From: Veillonella infantium | GTDB taxonomy: Bacteria; Bacillota; Negativicutes; Veillonellales; Veillonellaceae | Reading direction: 5' to 3' | Assembly: GCF_002959895.1 (NCBI RefSeq) | Contig: NZ_PPDD01000001.1 | Location: forward strand, 186,001-250,000 | DNA: 64,000 nt | Shown: positions 55,582 through 62,883 of the stretch, one piece after another | Layout: each line of letters opens with the position of its first letter | Numbering within the stretch: the first letter of the stretch is position 1 | Program-made: the position numbers and the translations under genes | The notes under the pieces: model-generated | What the model saw: the letters and a program-made list of their open reading frames with translations, nothing else | The model's database searches: none | Told to the model about the DNA's origin: nothing

Positions 55582-56838
55582 TTATTTACTTAACAGCTTA
55601 ACCCATTCCATATACCATGGAATAAAGATTGAGCTATTTTCAAGCCTCTCCTTATATGTTCCTTCTTCTCGCCATTGTGGCTCTTTTCGTAATCTTGCCG
55701 CATCATCAAAGCCTACGTATTCGATCATATCTCTTAGCTGCTTATGTGTATAAGATGTTTTACTTTCATCATAATTAATACGATAACTGTAAACATATAC
55801 AGAATCTCTCACAACATGACGCAGATAGGATTCACTATTAGGCTTATAGGCATCAACCAAAGAACCTGCAATCCCATTATTCCATACTACTGCGTATTGT
55901 GTGGGTGTTTCTAAATCACCATATTTATGTAAAAAATATAGTATTGGGATCTTAATTATCGTTACATCTTTCTTTTTGTCCTTGATTGAGCTACGTATTA
56001 CCCTGATTTTAGCCCCTGTATCTTCATATAGTCTCACATCATACACTCCATCTTCAACAGCTTCACTGATCAACTTAGCCGTTTTGGGAATACGATAGCT
56101 ATAATTTCCCCAATGCTCAATTTGACTATAATTATCCAAGCTAGATAAAGACTCTATGGATGGAATAATATATTTACTCATCACCACCTCAGGTGCTTTA
56201 TCTTGATATGGATCTTCTGTATTAACCCATCCACCATAAGTAACTCCATACGTTGTCTTTGTACCATCCGGAGTAAACTCCGTATACATTATGCGAGAAT
56301 TGTTTGACATGAACTTCCAAGATGCATTCCTCAACCCTGGATAATTATATTTTCCTTCACCTTCAGCATATTTACTAAGCTCTTTCCCATGAGGTGGTCC
56401 TACTACTAAAAATGTACTGAGACTTTGAACGGCAAATAACGGCCCTTTCCCAGCCTCTGTTTCTACAACATCACCACGGAAGCTAACATTTGGAACGGAT
56501 AATCTGATATTCTTATCCCCTTCATGAATCAATACAACTGTAGACTGCGAATAATCTGCAAGCTCCAAAGCCTTAGCAAAACCAGGATGTTCCGAATTTA
56601 GCTTATCGAAGGAAGATGGAGGATTTGTAGGCTTTGATTTTATAAATTGACTAAATGACTCTGCTTTTTTCTCCGCTACCTCATTAATATGACGATAATT
56701 CTCATACGCATTGGCAGGAATGCTCGCATCTGCTCCAGGCATAGGCGGCTGTCCGGCTGGCACTTCGATCTGTACAGCACTTACATTTATGGTGAAAGCA
56801 GTTGCTACTGCCATCATAATTACACTTTTACATAACAT
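55582..56838 (-). CDS. Secreted protein of the roughly 410-residue paralogous family
   Basis: 418 residues. The first 50 residues (signal peptide plus VQIEVPAGQPPMPGADASIP and ANAYENYR) are almost identical to 50641, while the rest has diverged strongly, so only the N-terminus is under close constraint or was recently converted. Later blocks STVVLIHEGDKNIRLSVPN, IPSIESLSSLDNYSQ, YRIPKTA and AVVWNNGIAGSLVDAYKP are conserved. The start at 56838 has GAGAGG upstream and a dyad element before it. Head of a four-gene operon. Confidence 0.82.
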   Translation of the reverse strand: MLCKSVIMMAVATAFTINVSAVQIEVPAGQPPMPGADASIPANAYENYRHINEVAEKKAESFSQFIKSKPTNPPSSFDKLNSEHPGFAKALELADYSQSTVVLIHEGDKNIRLSVPNVSFRGDVVETEAGKGPLFAVQSLSTFLVVGPPHGKELSKYAEGEGKYNYPGLRNASWKFMSNNSRIMYTEFTPDGTKTTYGVTYGGWVNTEDPYQDKAPEVVMSKYIIPSIESLSSLDNYSQIEHWGNYSYRIPKTAKLISEAVEDGVYDVRLYEDTGAKIRVIRSSIKDKKKDVTIIKIPILYFLHKYGDLETPTQYAVVWNNGIAGSLVDAYKPNSESYLRHVVRDSVYVYSYRINYDESKTSYTHKQLRDMIEYVGFDDAARLRKEPQWREEGTYKERLENSSIFIPWYMEWVKLLSK

Positions 56839-56879
56839 AAAACCCTCTCTTTTTCTTCTCTCACATTACAACAAAATAA

Positions 56880-56927
56880 GCACAACCTTATTAGCATAAG
56901 TATACTATGCAAACAAGGTCGTGCCTA
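56880..56927 (-). promoter_or_regulatory. Leader dyad element, copy e
   Basis: Best preserved copy: arms GCACGACCTTG / TAAGGTTGTGC around ATAGTATACTTAT, followed by TTATTTTGTTG, 42 nt before the 55582 gene start. Confidence 0.8.
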
Positions 56928-57011
56928 TTATTAATAATTTTATAATTTAGTATATAGGATTTACTTCTAATTGCTACTTATAAGATTGATATTTATAAGG
57001 TTTATCTCCAT

Positions 57012-57040
57012 TTGACGATATATATCTTTATCCCTATAAT
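57012..57040 (+). promoter_or_regulatory. Promoter of antisense RNA copy D
   Basis: TTGACG, 17-bp spacer, TATAAT. Confidence 0.9.
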
Positions 57041-57146
57041 ATAAGTAGATAGTCAGACGAGTAGTTGCGTCAGGCTCATCTCTAAACTAAATGAAACATG
57101 TAGAAATGGCCTTTTCGTTTTATCTAATTTCCGAAGAAACGAAGGG

Positions 57147-57200
57147 CTATTTTGCTATTTCTAGACAAATAAGCGCCACAAGTGCTTCAAAGGAATGCAT
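57147..57200 (-). pseudogene. Truncated toxin remnant, copy D
   Basis: 17-codon frame MHSFEALVALICLEIAK. Only the C-terminal half of the toxin remains, with no RBS or promoter, since the RNA terminator occupies the place of the missing N-terminus. Confidence 0.72.
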
Positions 57201-57202
57201 AG

Positions 57203-57230
57203 AAAAAGCCCGTATTAACGGGCTTTTTTT
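57203..57230 (+). terminator. Terminator of antisense RNA copy D
   Basis: AAAGCCCG-TATTAA-CGGGCTTTTTTT. Confidence 0.85.
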
Positions 57231-57390
57231 AGTTCCTAATATATATACATTCTCCAATATATCAAGAAACTCCTCTTTGTATTTTCTCCAGTTTTTATGG
57301 ATAATTAAACTATACTTGATATATACACCGCAAGTAGTAAGGGTGATTTAGTATGTGTCTCTAACTAGTTTGTAGTTTAGGAGGTGGCAT

Positions 57391-58806
57391 ATGGACTCTT
57401 TAACTATTATATGGGTCATTGTTTGTGCCTATTTATTACTGAATTTATTGGTCGGCGTGTATTGTCATATTCGTGTAAAAGATAGTACTGACTATCTTCT
57501 CGCAGGTCGTCGTATTGGGGTTCTTATGACGGCAGGCACGTTAGCAGCTACGGAGATCGGTGGCGGGAGTACCGTTGGGGTAGCCGCGAAAGCGTATGGT
57601 TCTTGGGGTTTATCTGCAGGTTGGTACGTAGTTTCTGCAGGGATTGGGGTTATTCTCGTTGCATTCATCGCACCGCTTTTACGTCGTGCTATGGCAACAA
57701 CAGTACCAGAGATCATCGGTCGTCGCTTCGGTGCGGCTAGTCATCTCATTACGTCTATTCTGTCCATGCTAGCAACGATTACACTAGCAGGCGTACAGAT
57801 TACAGCGACAGCAACTATTATTAGCGTTCTCACCGGGCTTTCAACAGAGCTCGCCATCCTCATCTGCGGCGCGGTTCTCGTAATTTACACCATGTCCGGC
57901 GGCATGTGGAGCGTAACGATGACGGACGTTATCCATTTCTTCGTTCTCGTTGGGGGCTTCTCCCTCGCTGTACCGTTCGTATTGCACAATGTAGGCGGTT
58001 GGGAATCTGTTGTAACAAAATTGCCACCTGAACAGCTCGGCTTCACTAAGGTTGGTTGGAAAACCATCATCGGCCTCATTATCATGTACTTCATGACCTT
58101 CTCCACCGGCCAAGAATCCGTACAACGGTACTTCGCCGCAAAGGACGAGAAAACAGCCGTTCTTGGTTCCATCATTTGTGGTATTATCATGGCTCTATTT
58201 GCCTTCGTTCCTGCGGTGTTAGGTCTCGTAGCATTGGCTGAGTTCCCGAACATCGAAGCGAACAATGCGGTGGCAACGGTTGCCCTTAACCTCATGCCTC
58301 CAGTAATGGCGGGCTTCGTTATGGCAGCTGTCGTATCGGCCACGCTTTCATCAGGCGCAGGCGACCTATTAGGCGCCGCTACTGTATTTACCAAGGATAT
58401 TGTGGAACATCATTTTGGTAAAAGCCTCACTGACTCTCAGCTCACAAATTATAGCCGTCTATGCGTGCTATTCCTCGGCATCATCGCCATCGTTATCTCT
58501 CTCGTAAGTAAAGCCATCATTCCGATGCTCGTATTTGCTTTCACCATGAGATCCGCTGGCCCATTCGCGGCATTCCTACTAGGCCTCACTTGGAAAAATG
58601 CAACAGCTGGCGCTGGCATTTGGTCCATCGTGCTCGGCTCTATCGCAGGCGTGTACTGGGAATTCGTGGGCAACCCATACGGCATTATGTCCATCATCTT
58701 CGGTTCTATTGTCAGCCTCATCGTCTTTGTGGCTGTGGTGTTCATTGAAAGATCCATGGGTAAACCACCGGCTCCACCGGCTATACCTGATGATTTAAAA
58801 GAATAA
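57391..58806 (+). CDS. Sodium:solute symporter (SSS family)
   Basis: 471 residues with 13 predicted helices. SSS marks include STDYLLAGRRIGVLMTAGTLAATEIGGGSTVG (first helices and Na+ site), MSGGMWSVTMTDVIHFF and STGQESVQRYFAAKDEK. The substrate is unknown; this subgroup carries organic solutes such as carboxylates or nucleosides. The start at 57391 has AGGAGG upstream. It lies between RNA copies D and E with higher GC than the flanks, so it may have been inserted into the amplified array. Confidence 0.92.
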   Translation: MDSLTIIWVIVCAYLLLNLLVGVYCHIRVKDSTDYLLAGRRIGVLMTAGTLAATEIGGGSTVGVAAKAYGSWGLSAGWYVVSAGIGVILVAFIAPLLRRAMATTVPEIIGRRFGAASHLITSILSMLATITLAGVQITATATIISVLTGLSTELAILICGAVLVIYTMSGGMWSVTMTDVIHFFVLVGGFSLAVPFVLHNVGGWESVVTKLPPEQLGFTKVGWKTIIGLIIMYFMTFSTGQESVQRYFAAKDEKTAVLGSIICGIIMALFAFVPAVLGLVALAEFPNIEANNAVATVALNLMPPVMAGFVMAAVVSATLSSGAGDLLGAATVFTKDIVEHHFGKSLTDSQLTNYSRLCVLFLGIIAIVISLVSKAIIPMLVFAFTMRSAGPFAAFLLGLTWKNATAGAGIWSIVLGSIAGVYWEFVGNPYGIMSIIFGSIVSLIVFVAVVFIERSMGKPPAPPAIPDDLKE

Positions 58807-58855
58807 CTAAAAAAAATAATGTAAGAGAACATTCTAAAAGAGTTCTCTAAAGAAA

Positions 58856-58886
58856 AAACTCCTATCGGCTAAGCTAATAGGAGTTT
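58856..58886 (+). terminator. Terminator after the symporter
   Basis: AAAACTCCTAT / ATAGGAGTTTT arms, CCTTATTTT tail. Confidence 0.75.
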
Positions 58887-58939
58887 TCCTTATTTTACAA
58901 GACCTCAACACATTACGTATTATACACATTCATCACAAT

Positions 58940-58968
58940 TTGACGATATATCATAACCTTACTATAAT
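58940..58968 (+). promoter_or_regulatory. Promoter of antisense RNA copy E
   Basis: TTGACG, 17-bp spacer, TATAAT. Confidence 0.9.
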
Positions 58969-59068
58969 ATAGATAGTCAGACGAGTAGCTACGTCAGGCT
59001 CATCTCGGAAAACAAAGAATCTTGAGAAATGGCCTTTCAGTTATCGAATCATCTAAGATAACGAAGGG

Positions 59069-59113
59069 CTATTTGTCTTTTGTGAGACAAATAAGCGCTA
59101 TAGGCAATCCTAT
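59069..59113 (-). pseudogene. Toxin remnant, copy E
   Basis: Only the last codons remain (IALICLTKDK then stop), with no start codon. The sequence beyond is unrelated. Confidence 0.65.
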
Positions 59114-59114
59114 A

Positions 59115-59142
59115 AAGACCGTACCCAAAAGTACGGTCTTTT
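59115..59142. terminator. Bidirectional terminator
   Basis: AAGACCGTAC / GTACGGTCTT stem, ending RNA copy E and overlapping the stop of the 59141 gene. Confidence 0.8.
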
Positions 59143-60382
59143 ATATATCTTTTTTGCTTATTTCTTTATTTTTTTCTGTTTTGCTTCTTAACTCTTTAGC
59201 ATTTTTAAAGTCTAAGTATTCCATCATATTGCGTAACTTTAGATGATTGTATTTAGCTTTATCATCTTTATATGTCAATACCATAACATAGGAGTATTCA
59301 TCATCTTGTATCAAATGGAGTATACGTGATAGCTTACCAGGGTTGTATTGATCCATGATATAGGTAGGAATACCATTATTCAACACCATCGCAGATTGGA
59401 TCGGTACATTTTGTAACAATAATTTAGAGGATCTATAGATAAGATCTTTAAAAACACGTTTAGGATATGCAACCATTGGATGATCTTTTCTCTGTATAGG
59501 ACCTCTTGTTACAACCAGCCGCATGTCTGGCCCTACATATACACGACCTTCTGCATGTGGCCCCTCTTTCATTTCTGATTGTAACTGCATACCCTTAGGC
59601 AAACGATAGGTTACATTCCCCCATGTAACAGCATCACTTGTACGATCTACATCATCTATTGGCTGTAGCGATGGAATGACAAAGTTAGCCATTGTACGCT
59701 CTATCTTATCGGTAATTGGGTGATTTTTATGGCCAAGAATGGCCATATAATTGTGGTTCGGTTGTTTATCAAACGTAACAGCAGCCATCATTAAAGGTGT
59801 ATTCTCACTAGAATATGTATCTGTTATACTCCAATACCCTTTCGTAATACCAGGGTAATTAAAAGCACCCTTTTGTTTTGCAGATTTATAAGCTGCATCA
59901 TCTACAAAGCTTTCACTGGAACTAACAAGACCAGCAACAACACTACTTTCAGCAGCAAAAGAAGATACCTCATTTTTCTTATGAGCTTCTTTATAAAAAC
60001 TTCTGGTTACAACAATAGGCACTGTCATTTTAGCCCGATGCTCACCTTCGTGCAGCAAGATAACCGTAGATTCATGAGAAGATATATCCATAGATTTATC
60101 ATGTGCTTTCTTCCATCGTTCTGCTTCTTCGATACTTCTTTTATTCTCTTCTACCTGTTTATCTAACATTTCATATATGTGCTTGCGCGCTAAAATAATT
60201 GCACTCGCATTAGCATTCAGAGCTTCACCATAACGATAGTTCTGATATGCATTATCTGGAATACTTGCATCAGCTCCTGGCACAGGTGGTTGCCCTTCAG
60301 GAACAGTATACTGCGCCGCATCAATAGGCATGGTGAAAGCAAGTGCTATAGCCAAACCCAACAATGTACTTTTTAGTTTCAT
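59141..60382 (-). CDS. Secreted protein of the roughly 410-residue paralogous family
   Basis: 413 residues. Signal peptide to DAAQ, then YTVPEGQPPVPGADASIP and the shared NAYQNYR. A Lys/Glu-rich coiled-coil-like stretch (residues 55-90) follows. Conserved later blocks are STVILLHEGEHRAKMTVP, IPSLQPIDDVDRTS, YRLPKG and AMVLNNGIPTYIMDQYNPGK. The start at 60382 has GAGAGG upstream, with a dyad element in the leader (60404-60456). Confidence 0.82.
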   Translation of the reverse strand: MKLKSTLLGLAIALAFTMPIDAAQYTVPEGQPPVPGADASIPDNAYQNYRYGEALNANASAIILARKHIYEMLDKQVEENKRSIEEAERWKKAHDKSMDISSHESTVILLHEGEHRAKMTVPIVVTRSFYKEAHKKNEVSSFAAESSVVAGLVSSSESFVDDAAYKSAKQKGAFNYPGITKGYWSITDTYSSENTPLMMAAVTFDKQPNHNYMAILGHKNHPITDKIERTMANFVIPSLQPIDDVDRTSDAVTWGNVTYRLPKGMQLQSEMKEGPHAEGRVYVGPDMRLVVTRGPIQRKDHPMVAYPKRVFKDLIYRSSKLLLQNVPIQSAMVLNNGIPTYIMDQYNPGKLSRILHLIQDDEYSYVMVLTYKDDKAKYNHLKLRNMMEYLDFKNAKELRSKTEKNKEISKKDI

Positions 60383-60403
60383 ACAACACCTCTCAAACAA
60401 TAA

Positions 60404-60456
60404 TAGGCACGTTCTCTCATTAGTATAAGTATACTATATCCTCGAGAACATGCCTA
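60404..60456 (-). promoter_or_regulatory. Leader dyad element, copy f (arms changed in concert)
   Basis: Arms AGGCATGTTCTC / GAGAACGTGCCT around ATAGTATACTTAT. Both arms differ from copies a-e in complementary fashion, which supports a selected stem or palindrome. 22 nt before the 59141 gene start. Confidence 0.8.
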
Positions 60457-60519
60457 TGTATGGTCCAAGCGTAAAGCTTAGCTATTATATAACTTATGTG
60501 ACTATTATAAATACTACAA

Positions 60520-61707
60520 TTACTGTAATTTTTGTAACGCTGCTTTAATTTCGTTTACTTCAGCGCGTAGTTCGTCGTTGTCTGCGCGCAGTGATGCATT
60601 GTCGGCTTGTAGGTCTTTGATTTGTTTCGCCATTTCAAAGCGGCTTGTTTTAAGTGTCGGATCTTGTTCGCCCACCTTGAAAGAAGCACCGATGTTAAAC
60701 ATACTTTCACCACCAACGGTAACGCCAGCGTGAACCATGGAGTTTTCATTCGGCTGATAAGCCGCCCCGATAGCGCCAGCATTTGAGTTCTTGTAATGGC
60801 CTACACTTGTCGCAAAGGACCATTTATCGTTTGGATTATAGTCCAAATAATGGAGGCCCGCTAACGCCGCAGAGGCAGCGCCTACCTTAGAAACCTGATG
60901 ATCCGTATAAGACTTGGCGTTGTTGAGCACCTTGTCACCAATGTTAACCGTGTTATTTTCGAGCGTAGAAATGCGATTCGTATTATTGTCCACCTGCGTT
61001 TTCACTTCGTGCAACTGACTACCGTTGATAGCGTCAGTAGACGTTTTAGATACATTGCCCTTAGACACATTTACAATCTTATTGTTCCCATTATCTAGGC
61101 CTTTGTCAGTGAGAGACACAGTTTTCTCATTGTCATGGTCCCCATCAGTAGTCGTGATGGTCACCCCTTTATAACCATAATTCGTATTGTATTCAATGCT
61201 CTCATCGTTATCAAAGTGCACAATCTTCGTACCATCTGTGCTGAGCTCGGATTTATCACCACTTTGTGTATTGGTCATGGTGAAAGTTTTAGGCTCCATT
61301 TGTGCCGTATATTTATTTTCTTTTCGGTCGAGAATCGCCAAGCCATAATCCTCCATCCAAACGAGCTCATGAGTGCCATTATACATATCAAAGTGACCAG
61401 CTCCAATATGAGCATGACGATCATCAGGATGACCCGCATTTGCTTCTACCGTATCACTAATAGATATACCATCAGACTCAATGCGAATACCATGGTTAAT
61501 ATCACCACCAGTACCTATAAACGTCCCTTGGTATGTAGGATAATTCGTCATCGAAATCTCATAGTTCGTAGAACCATCTGCATTCGTACTCCTATTAACT
61601 AACAAATTCTCACTATTCGCGGAAACAGTAGAATCTGCATGGACCGTTAAACCATTTGCACACAATACAGACAAAATACCTGCTAATACTAAACACTTCT
61701 TATTCAT
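60520..61707 (-). CDS. Trimeric autotransporter adhesin (YadA type), short
   Basis: 395 residues. Signal peptide (1-24), a passenger of about 190 residues with beta-rich Thr/Asp sequence, a YadA-like stalk (VSKGNVSKTSTDAINGSQL near 215), a coiled coil (NNTNRISTLEN), and the YadA anchor barrel (AGLHYLDYNPNDKWSFATSVG and GESMFNIGASFKVG). After the anchor there is a further Leu-heptad coiled coil of about 45 residues (IKDLQADNASLRADNDEL...). Most YadA proteins end with the barrel, so this tail is periplasmic and unusual. The start at 61707 has GGGGA upstream. Confidence 0.9.
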   Translation of the reverse strand: MNKKCLVLAGILSVLCANGLTVHADSTVSANSENLLVNRSTNADGSTNYEISMTNYPTYQGTFIGTGGDINHGIRIESDGISISDTVEANAGHPDDRHAHIGAGHFDMYNGTHELVWMEDYGLAILDRKENKYTAQMEPKTFTMTNTQSGDKSELSTDGTKIVHFDNDESIEYNTNYGYKGVTITTTDGDHDNEKTVSLTDKGLDNGNNKIVNVSKGNVSKTSTDAINGSQLHEVKTQVDNNTNRISTLENNTVNIGDKVLNNAKSYTDHQVSKVGAASAALAGLHYLDYNPNDKWSFATSVGHYKNSNAGAIGAAYQPNENSMVHAGVTVGGESMFNIGASFKVGEQDPTLKTSRFEMAKQIKDLQADNASLRADNDELRAEVNEIKAALQKLQ

Positions 61708-61793
61708 TGTAAATCCCCTTATATTTACAGCTGGAACCCTATCCATACAAACCCTATATTGCATGAACCAAATAATACACAACTATTGCTGTT

Positions 61794-62522
61794 TTAATTA
61801 CTATAAACAGTTAATGAAACCTTATTGCTACCAAAGAATATGTATTCACCATGACCAATAGAGAATACACCTTGGAATGTATTCTTTGAAAGCTCAGATG
61901 GCATTCGATTAAATTGATAGAAGTTATAGTAGTCAATCATAGATGAATCGATACCCAATCCAGATTTGTCAAAATGAGCATTTTTACTAGTAAGCGTAAT
62001 AACTGTAACCATATTATGATCAAGGCCAACACTAAGACCTAAATCCATATATTTTAATGTCTCACGTCCACGAACATCACTGGAACTTGGAGCACCAAGT
62101 AGATCAATTACCTGTTGTCGAGTCATTCCTAAATGCACTCCTCGAACAGATTCATAATGCTCCTTTTGCAAGCGATTAGTTAATTGGTTCTTTTTATTCA
62201 TAATCAAGGTTCTATGCTCACCATTCCCCAACCACTCTAGATGAATAGCTTTTCTACCTTGAGCCTCCTGAATAATAAAAACACCTGCCCCAGGATAACC
62301 ACCAACAAAATCAGCACCATCAACAATACGACAACCATTAATATATCCGTTAGAAATACTCAATACCTTATTGCCACTAGCATCATACCAATCACCGGCT
62401 ACCTTTTGAGACGCATGAATAACTAAGTCTAATGGCATTTGAGCTGCATCAACTGTTAAGGCAAAAAATAGACACATAACACTAAAACACATACACACAA
62501 ACAATCTCAATTTTGATTTCAT
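61794..62522 (-). CDS. Secreted protein with a SmpA/OmlA-like motif
   Basis: 242 residues. Signal peptide 1-27, then a globular domain of about 100 residues and a segment VHLGMTRQQVIDLLGAPSSSD near residue 128, resembling the GM(T/S)xxqVxxllGxP motif of BamE/SmpA-like outer-membrane assembly proteins. It lies 87 nt upstream of the adhesin gene on the same strand, perhaps in one unit. RBS AGGGAG precedes the ATG at 62522. Confidence 0.7.
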   Translation of the reverse strand: MKSKLRLFVCMCFSVMCLFFALTVDAAQMPLDLVIHASQKVAGDWYDASGNKVLSISNGYINGCRIVDGADFVGGYPGAGVFIIQEAQGRKAIHLEWLGNGEHRTLIMNKKNQLTNRLQKEHYESVRGVHLGMTRQQVIDLLGAPSSSDVRGRETLKYMDLGLSVGLDHNMVTVITLTSKNAHFDKSGLGIDSSMIDYYNFYQFNRMPSELSKNTFQGVFSIGHGEYIFFGSNKVSLTVYSN

Positions 62523-62883
62523 GTTAAATCTCCCTAATCCACATATCTGTAGATATCAAACAAGAATTAATCGAATCTTATGATCCCAACAGTACAAAAC
62601 ATAACACATTATTTATCAACACTATACTACATACAGTTAAACAAATAATTATAAATATAAAACCCTTCCATAAAATGAATATAAAATGAACTGGTACTCG
62701 CATAGAATTTCCAAAGATAGCTGTAATTTAATGACCTATAAAATATAAAAGAAGACTGTTATAAAGCAGTCTCCTCTTTCTGTTTCTCTATTTTATACGC
62801 TGTCTCTTATAATATTTGATCTCTACCTAAAAGTATGATCTAATATTTATAAGAAAAGTATTTTTGTATACGGGGGTAGTAAT
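62523..62883. other. AT-rich divergent intergenic region
   Basis: No gene seen. A weak hairpin AGACTG / CAGTCT at 62753-62772 precedes the DUF262 gene. Confidence 0.45.

Larger units (their letters stand above)
57047..57230 (+). ncRNA. Antisense-RNA family, copy D (toxin partner truncated)
   Basis: Same 5' segment and hairpin as copy B, ending at a clear rho-independent terminator (57203-57230), so this copy defines an RNA of about 185 nt. Confidence 0.78.
58975..59142 (+). ncRNA. Antisense-RNA family, copy E (toxin partner truncated)
   Basis: Conserved 5' segment. The long hairpin has arm tips GTTAT / ATAAC, a compensatory change relative to the other copies. It ends at the terminator 59115-59142, shared with the 59141 gene. 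Confidence 0.75.

Noticed and set aside
57885-58394. 169-codon frame on the minus strand inside the symporter gene
   Set aside because: A shadow of the symporter. Its Thr/Ala/Met-rich composition and lack of RBS show it is not a gene.
49533-60456. Leader dyads as promoters
   Set aside because: The TATACT-like core has no -35 box at proper spacing. The position just before the RBS fits a leader structure or operator better.
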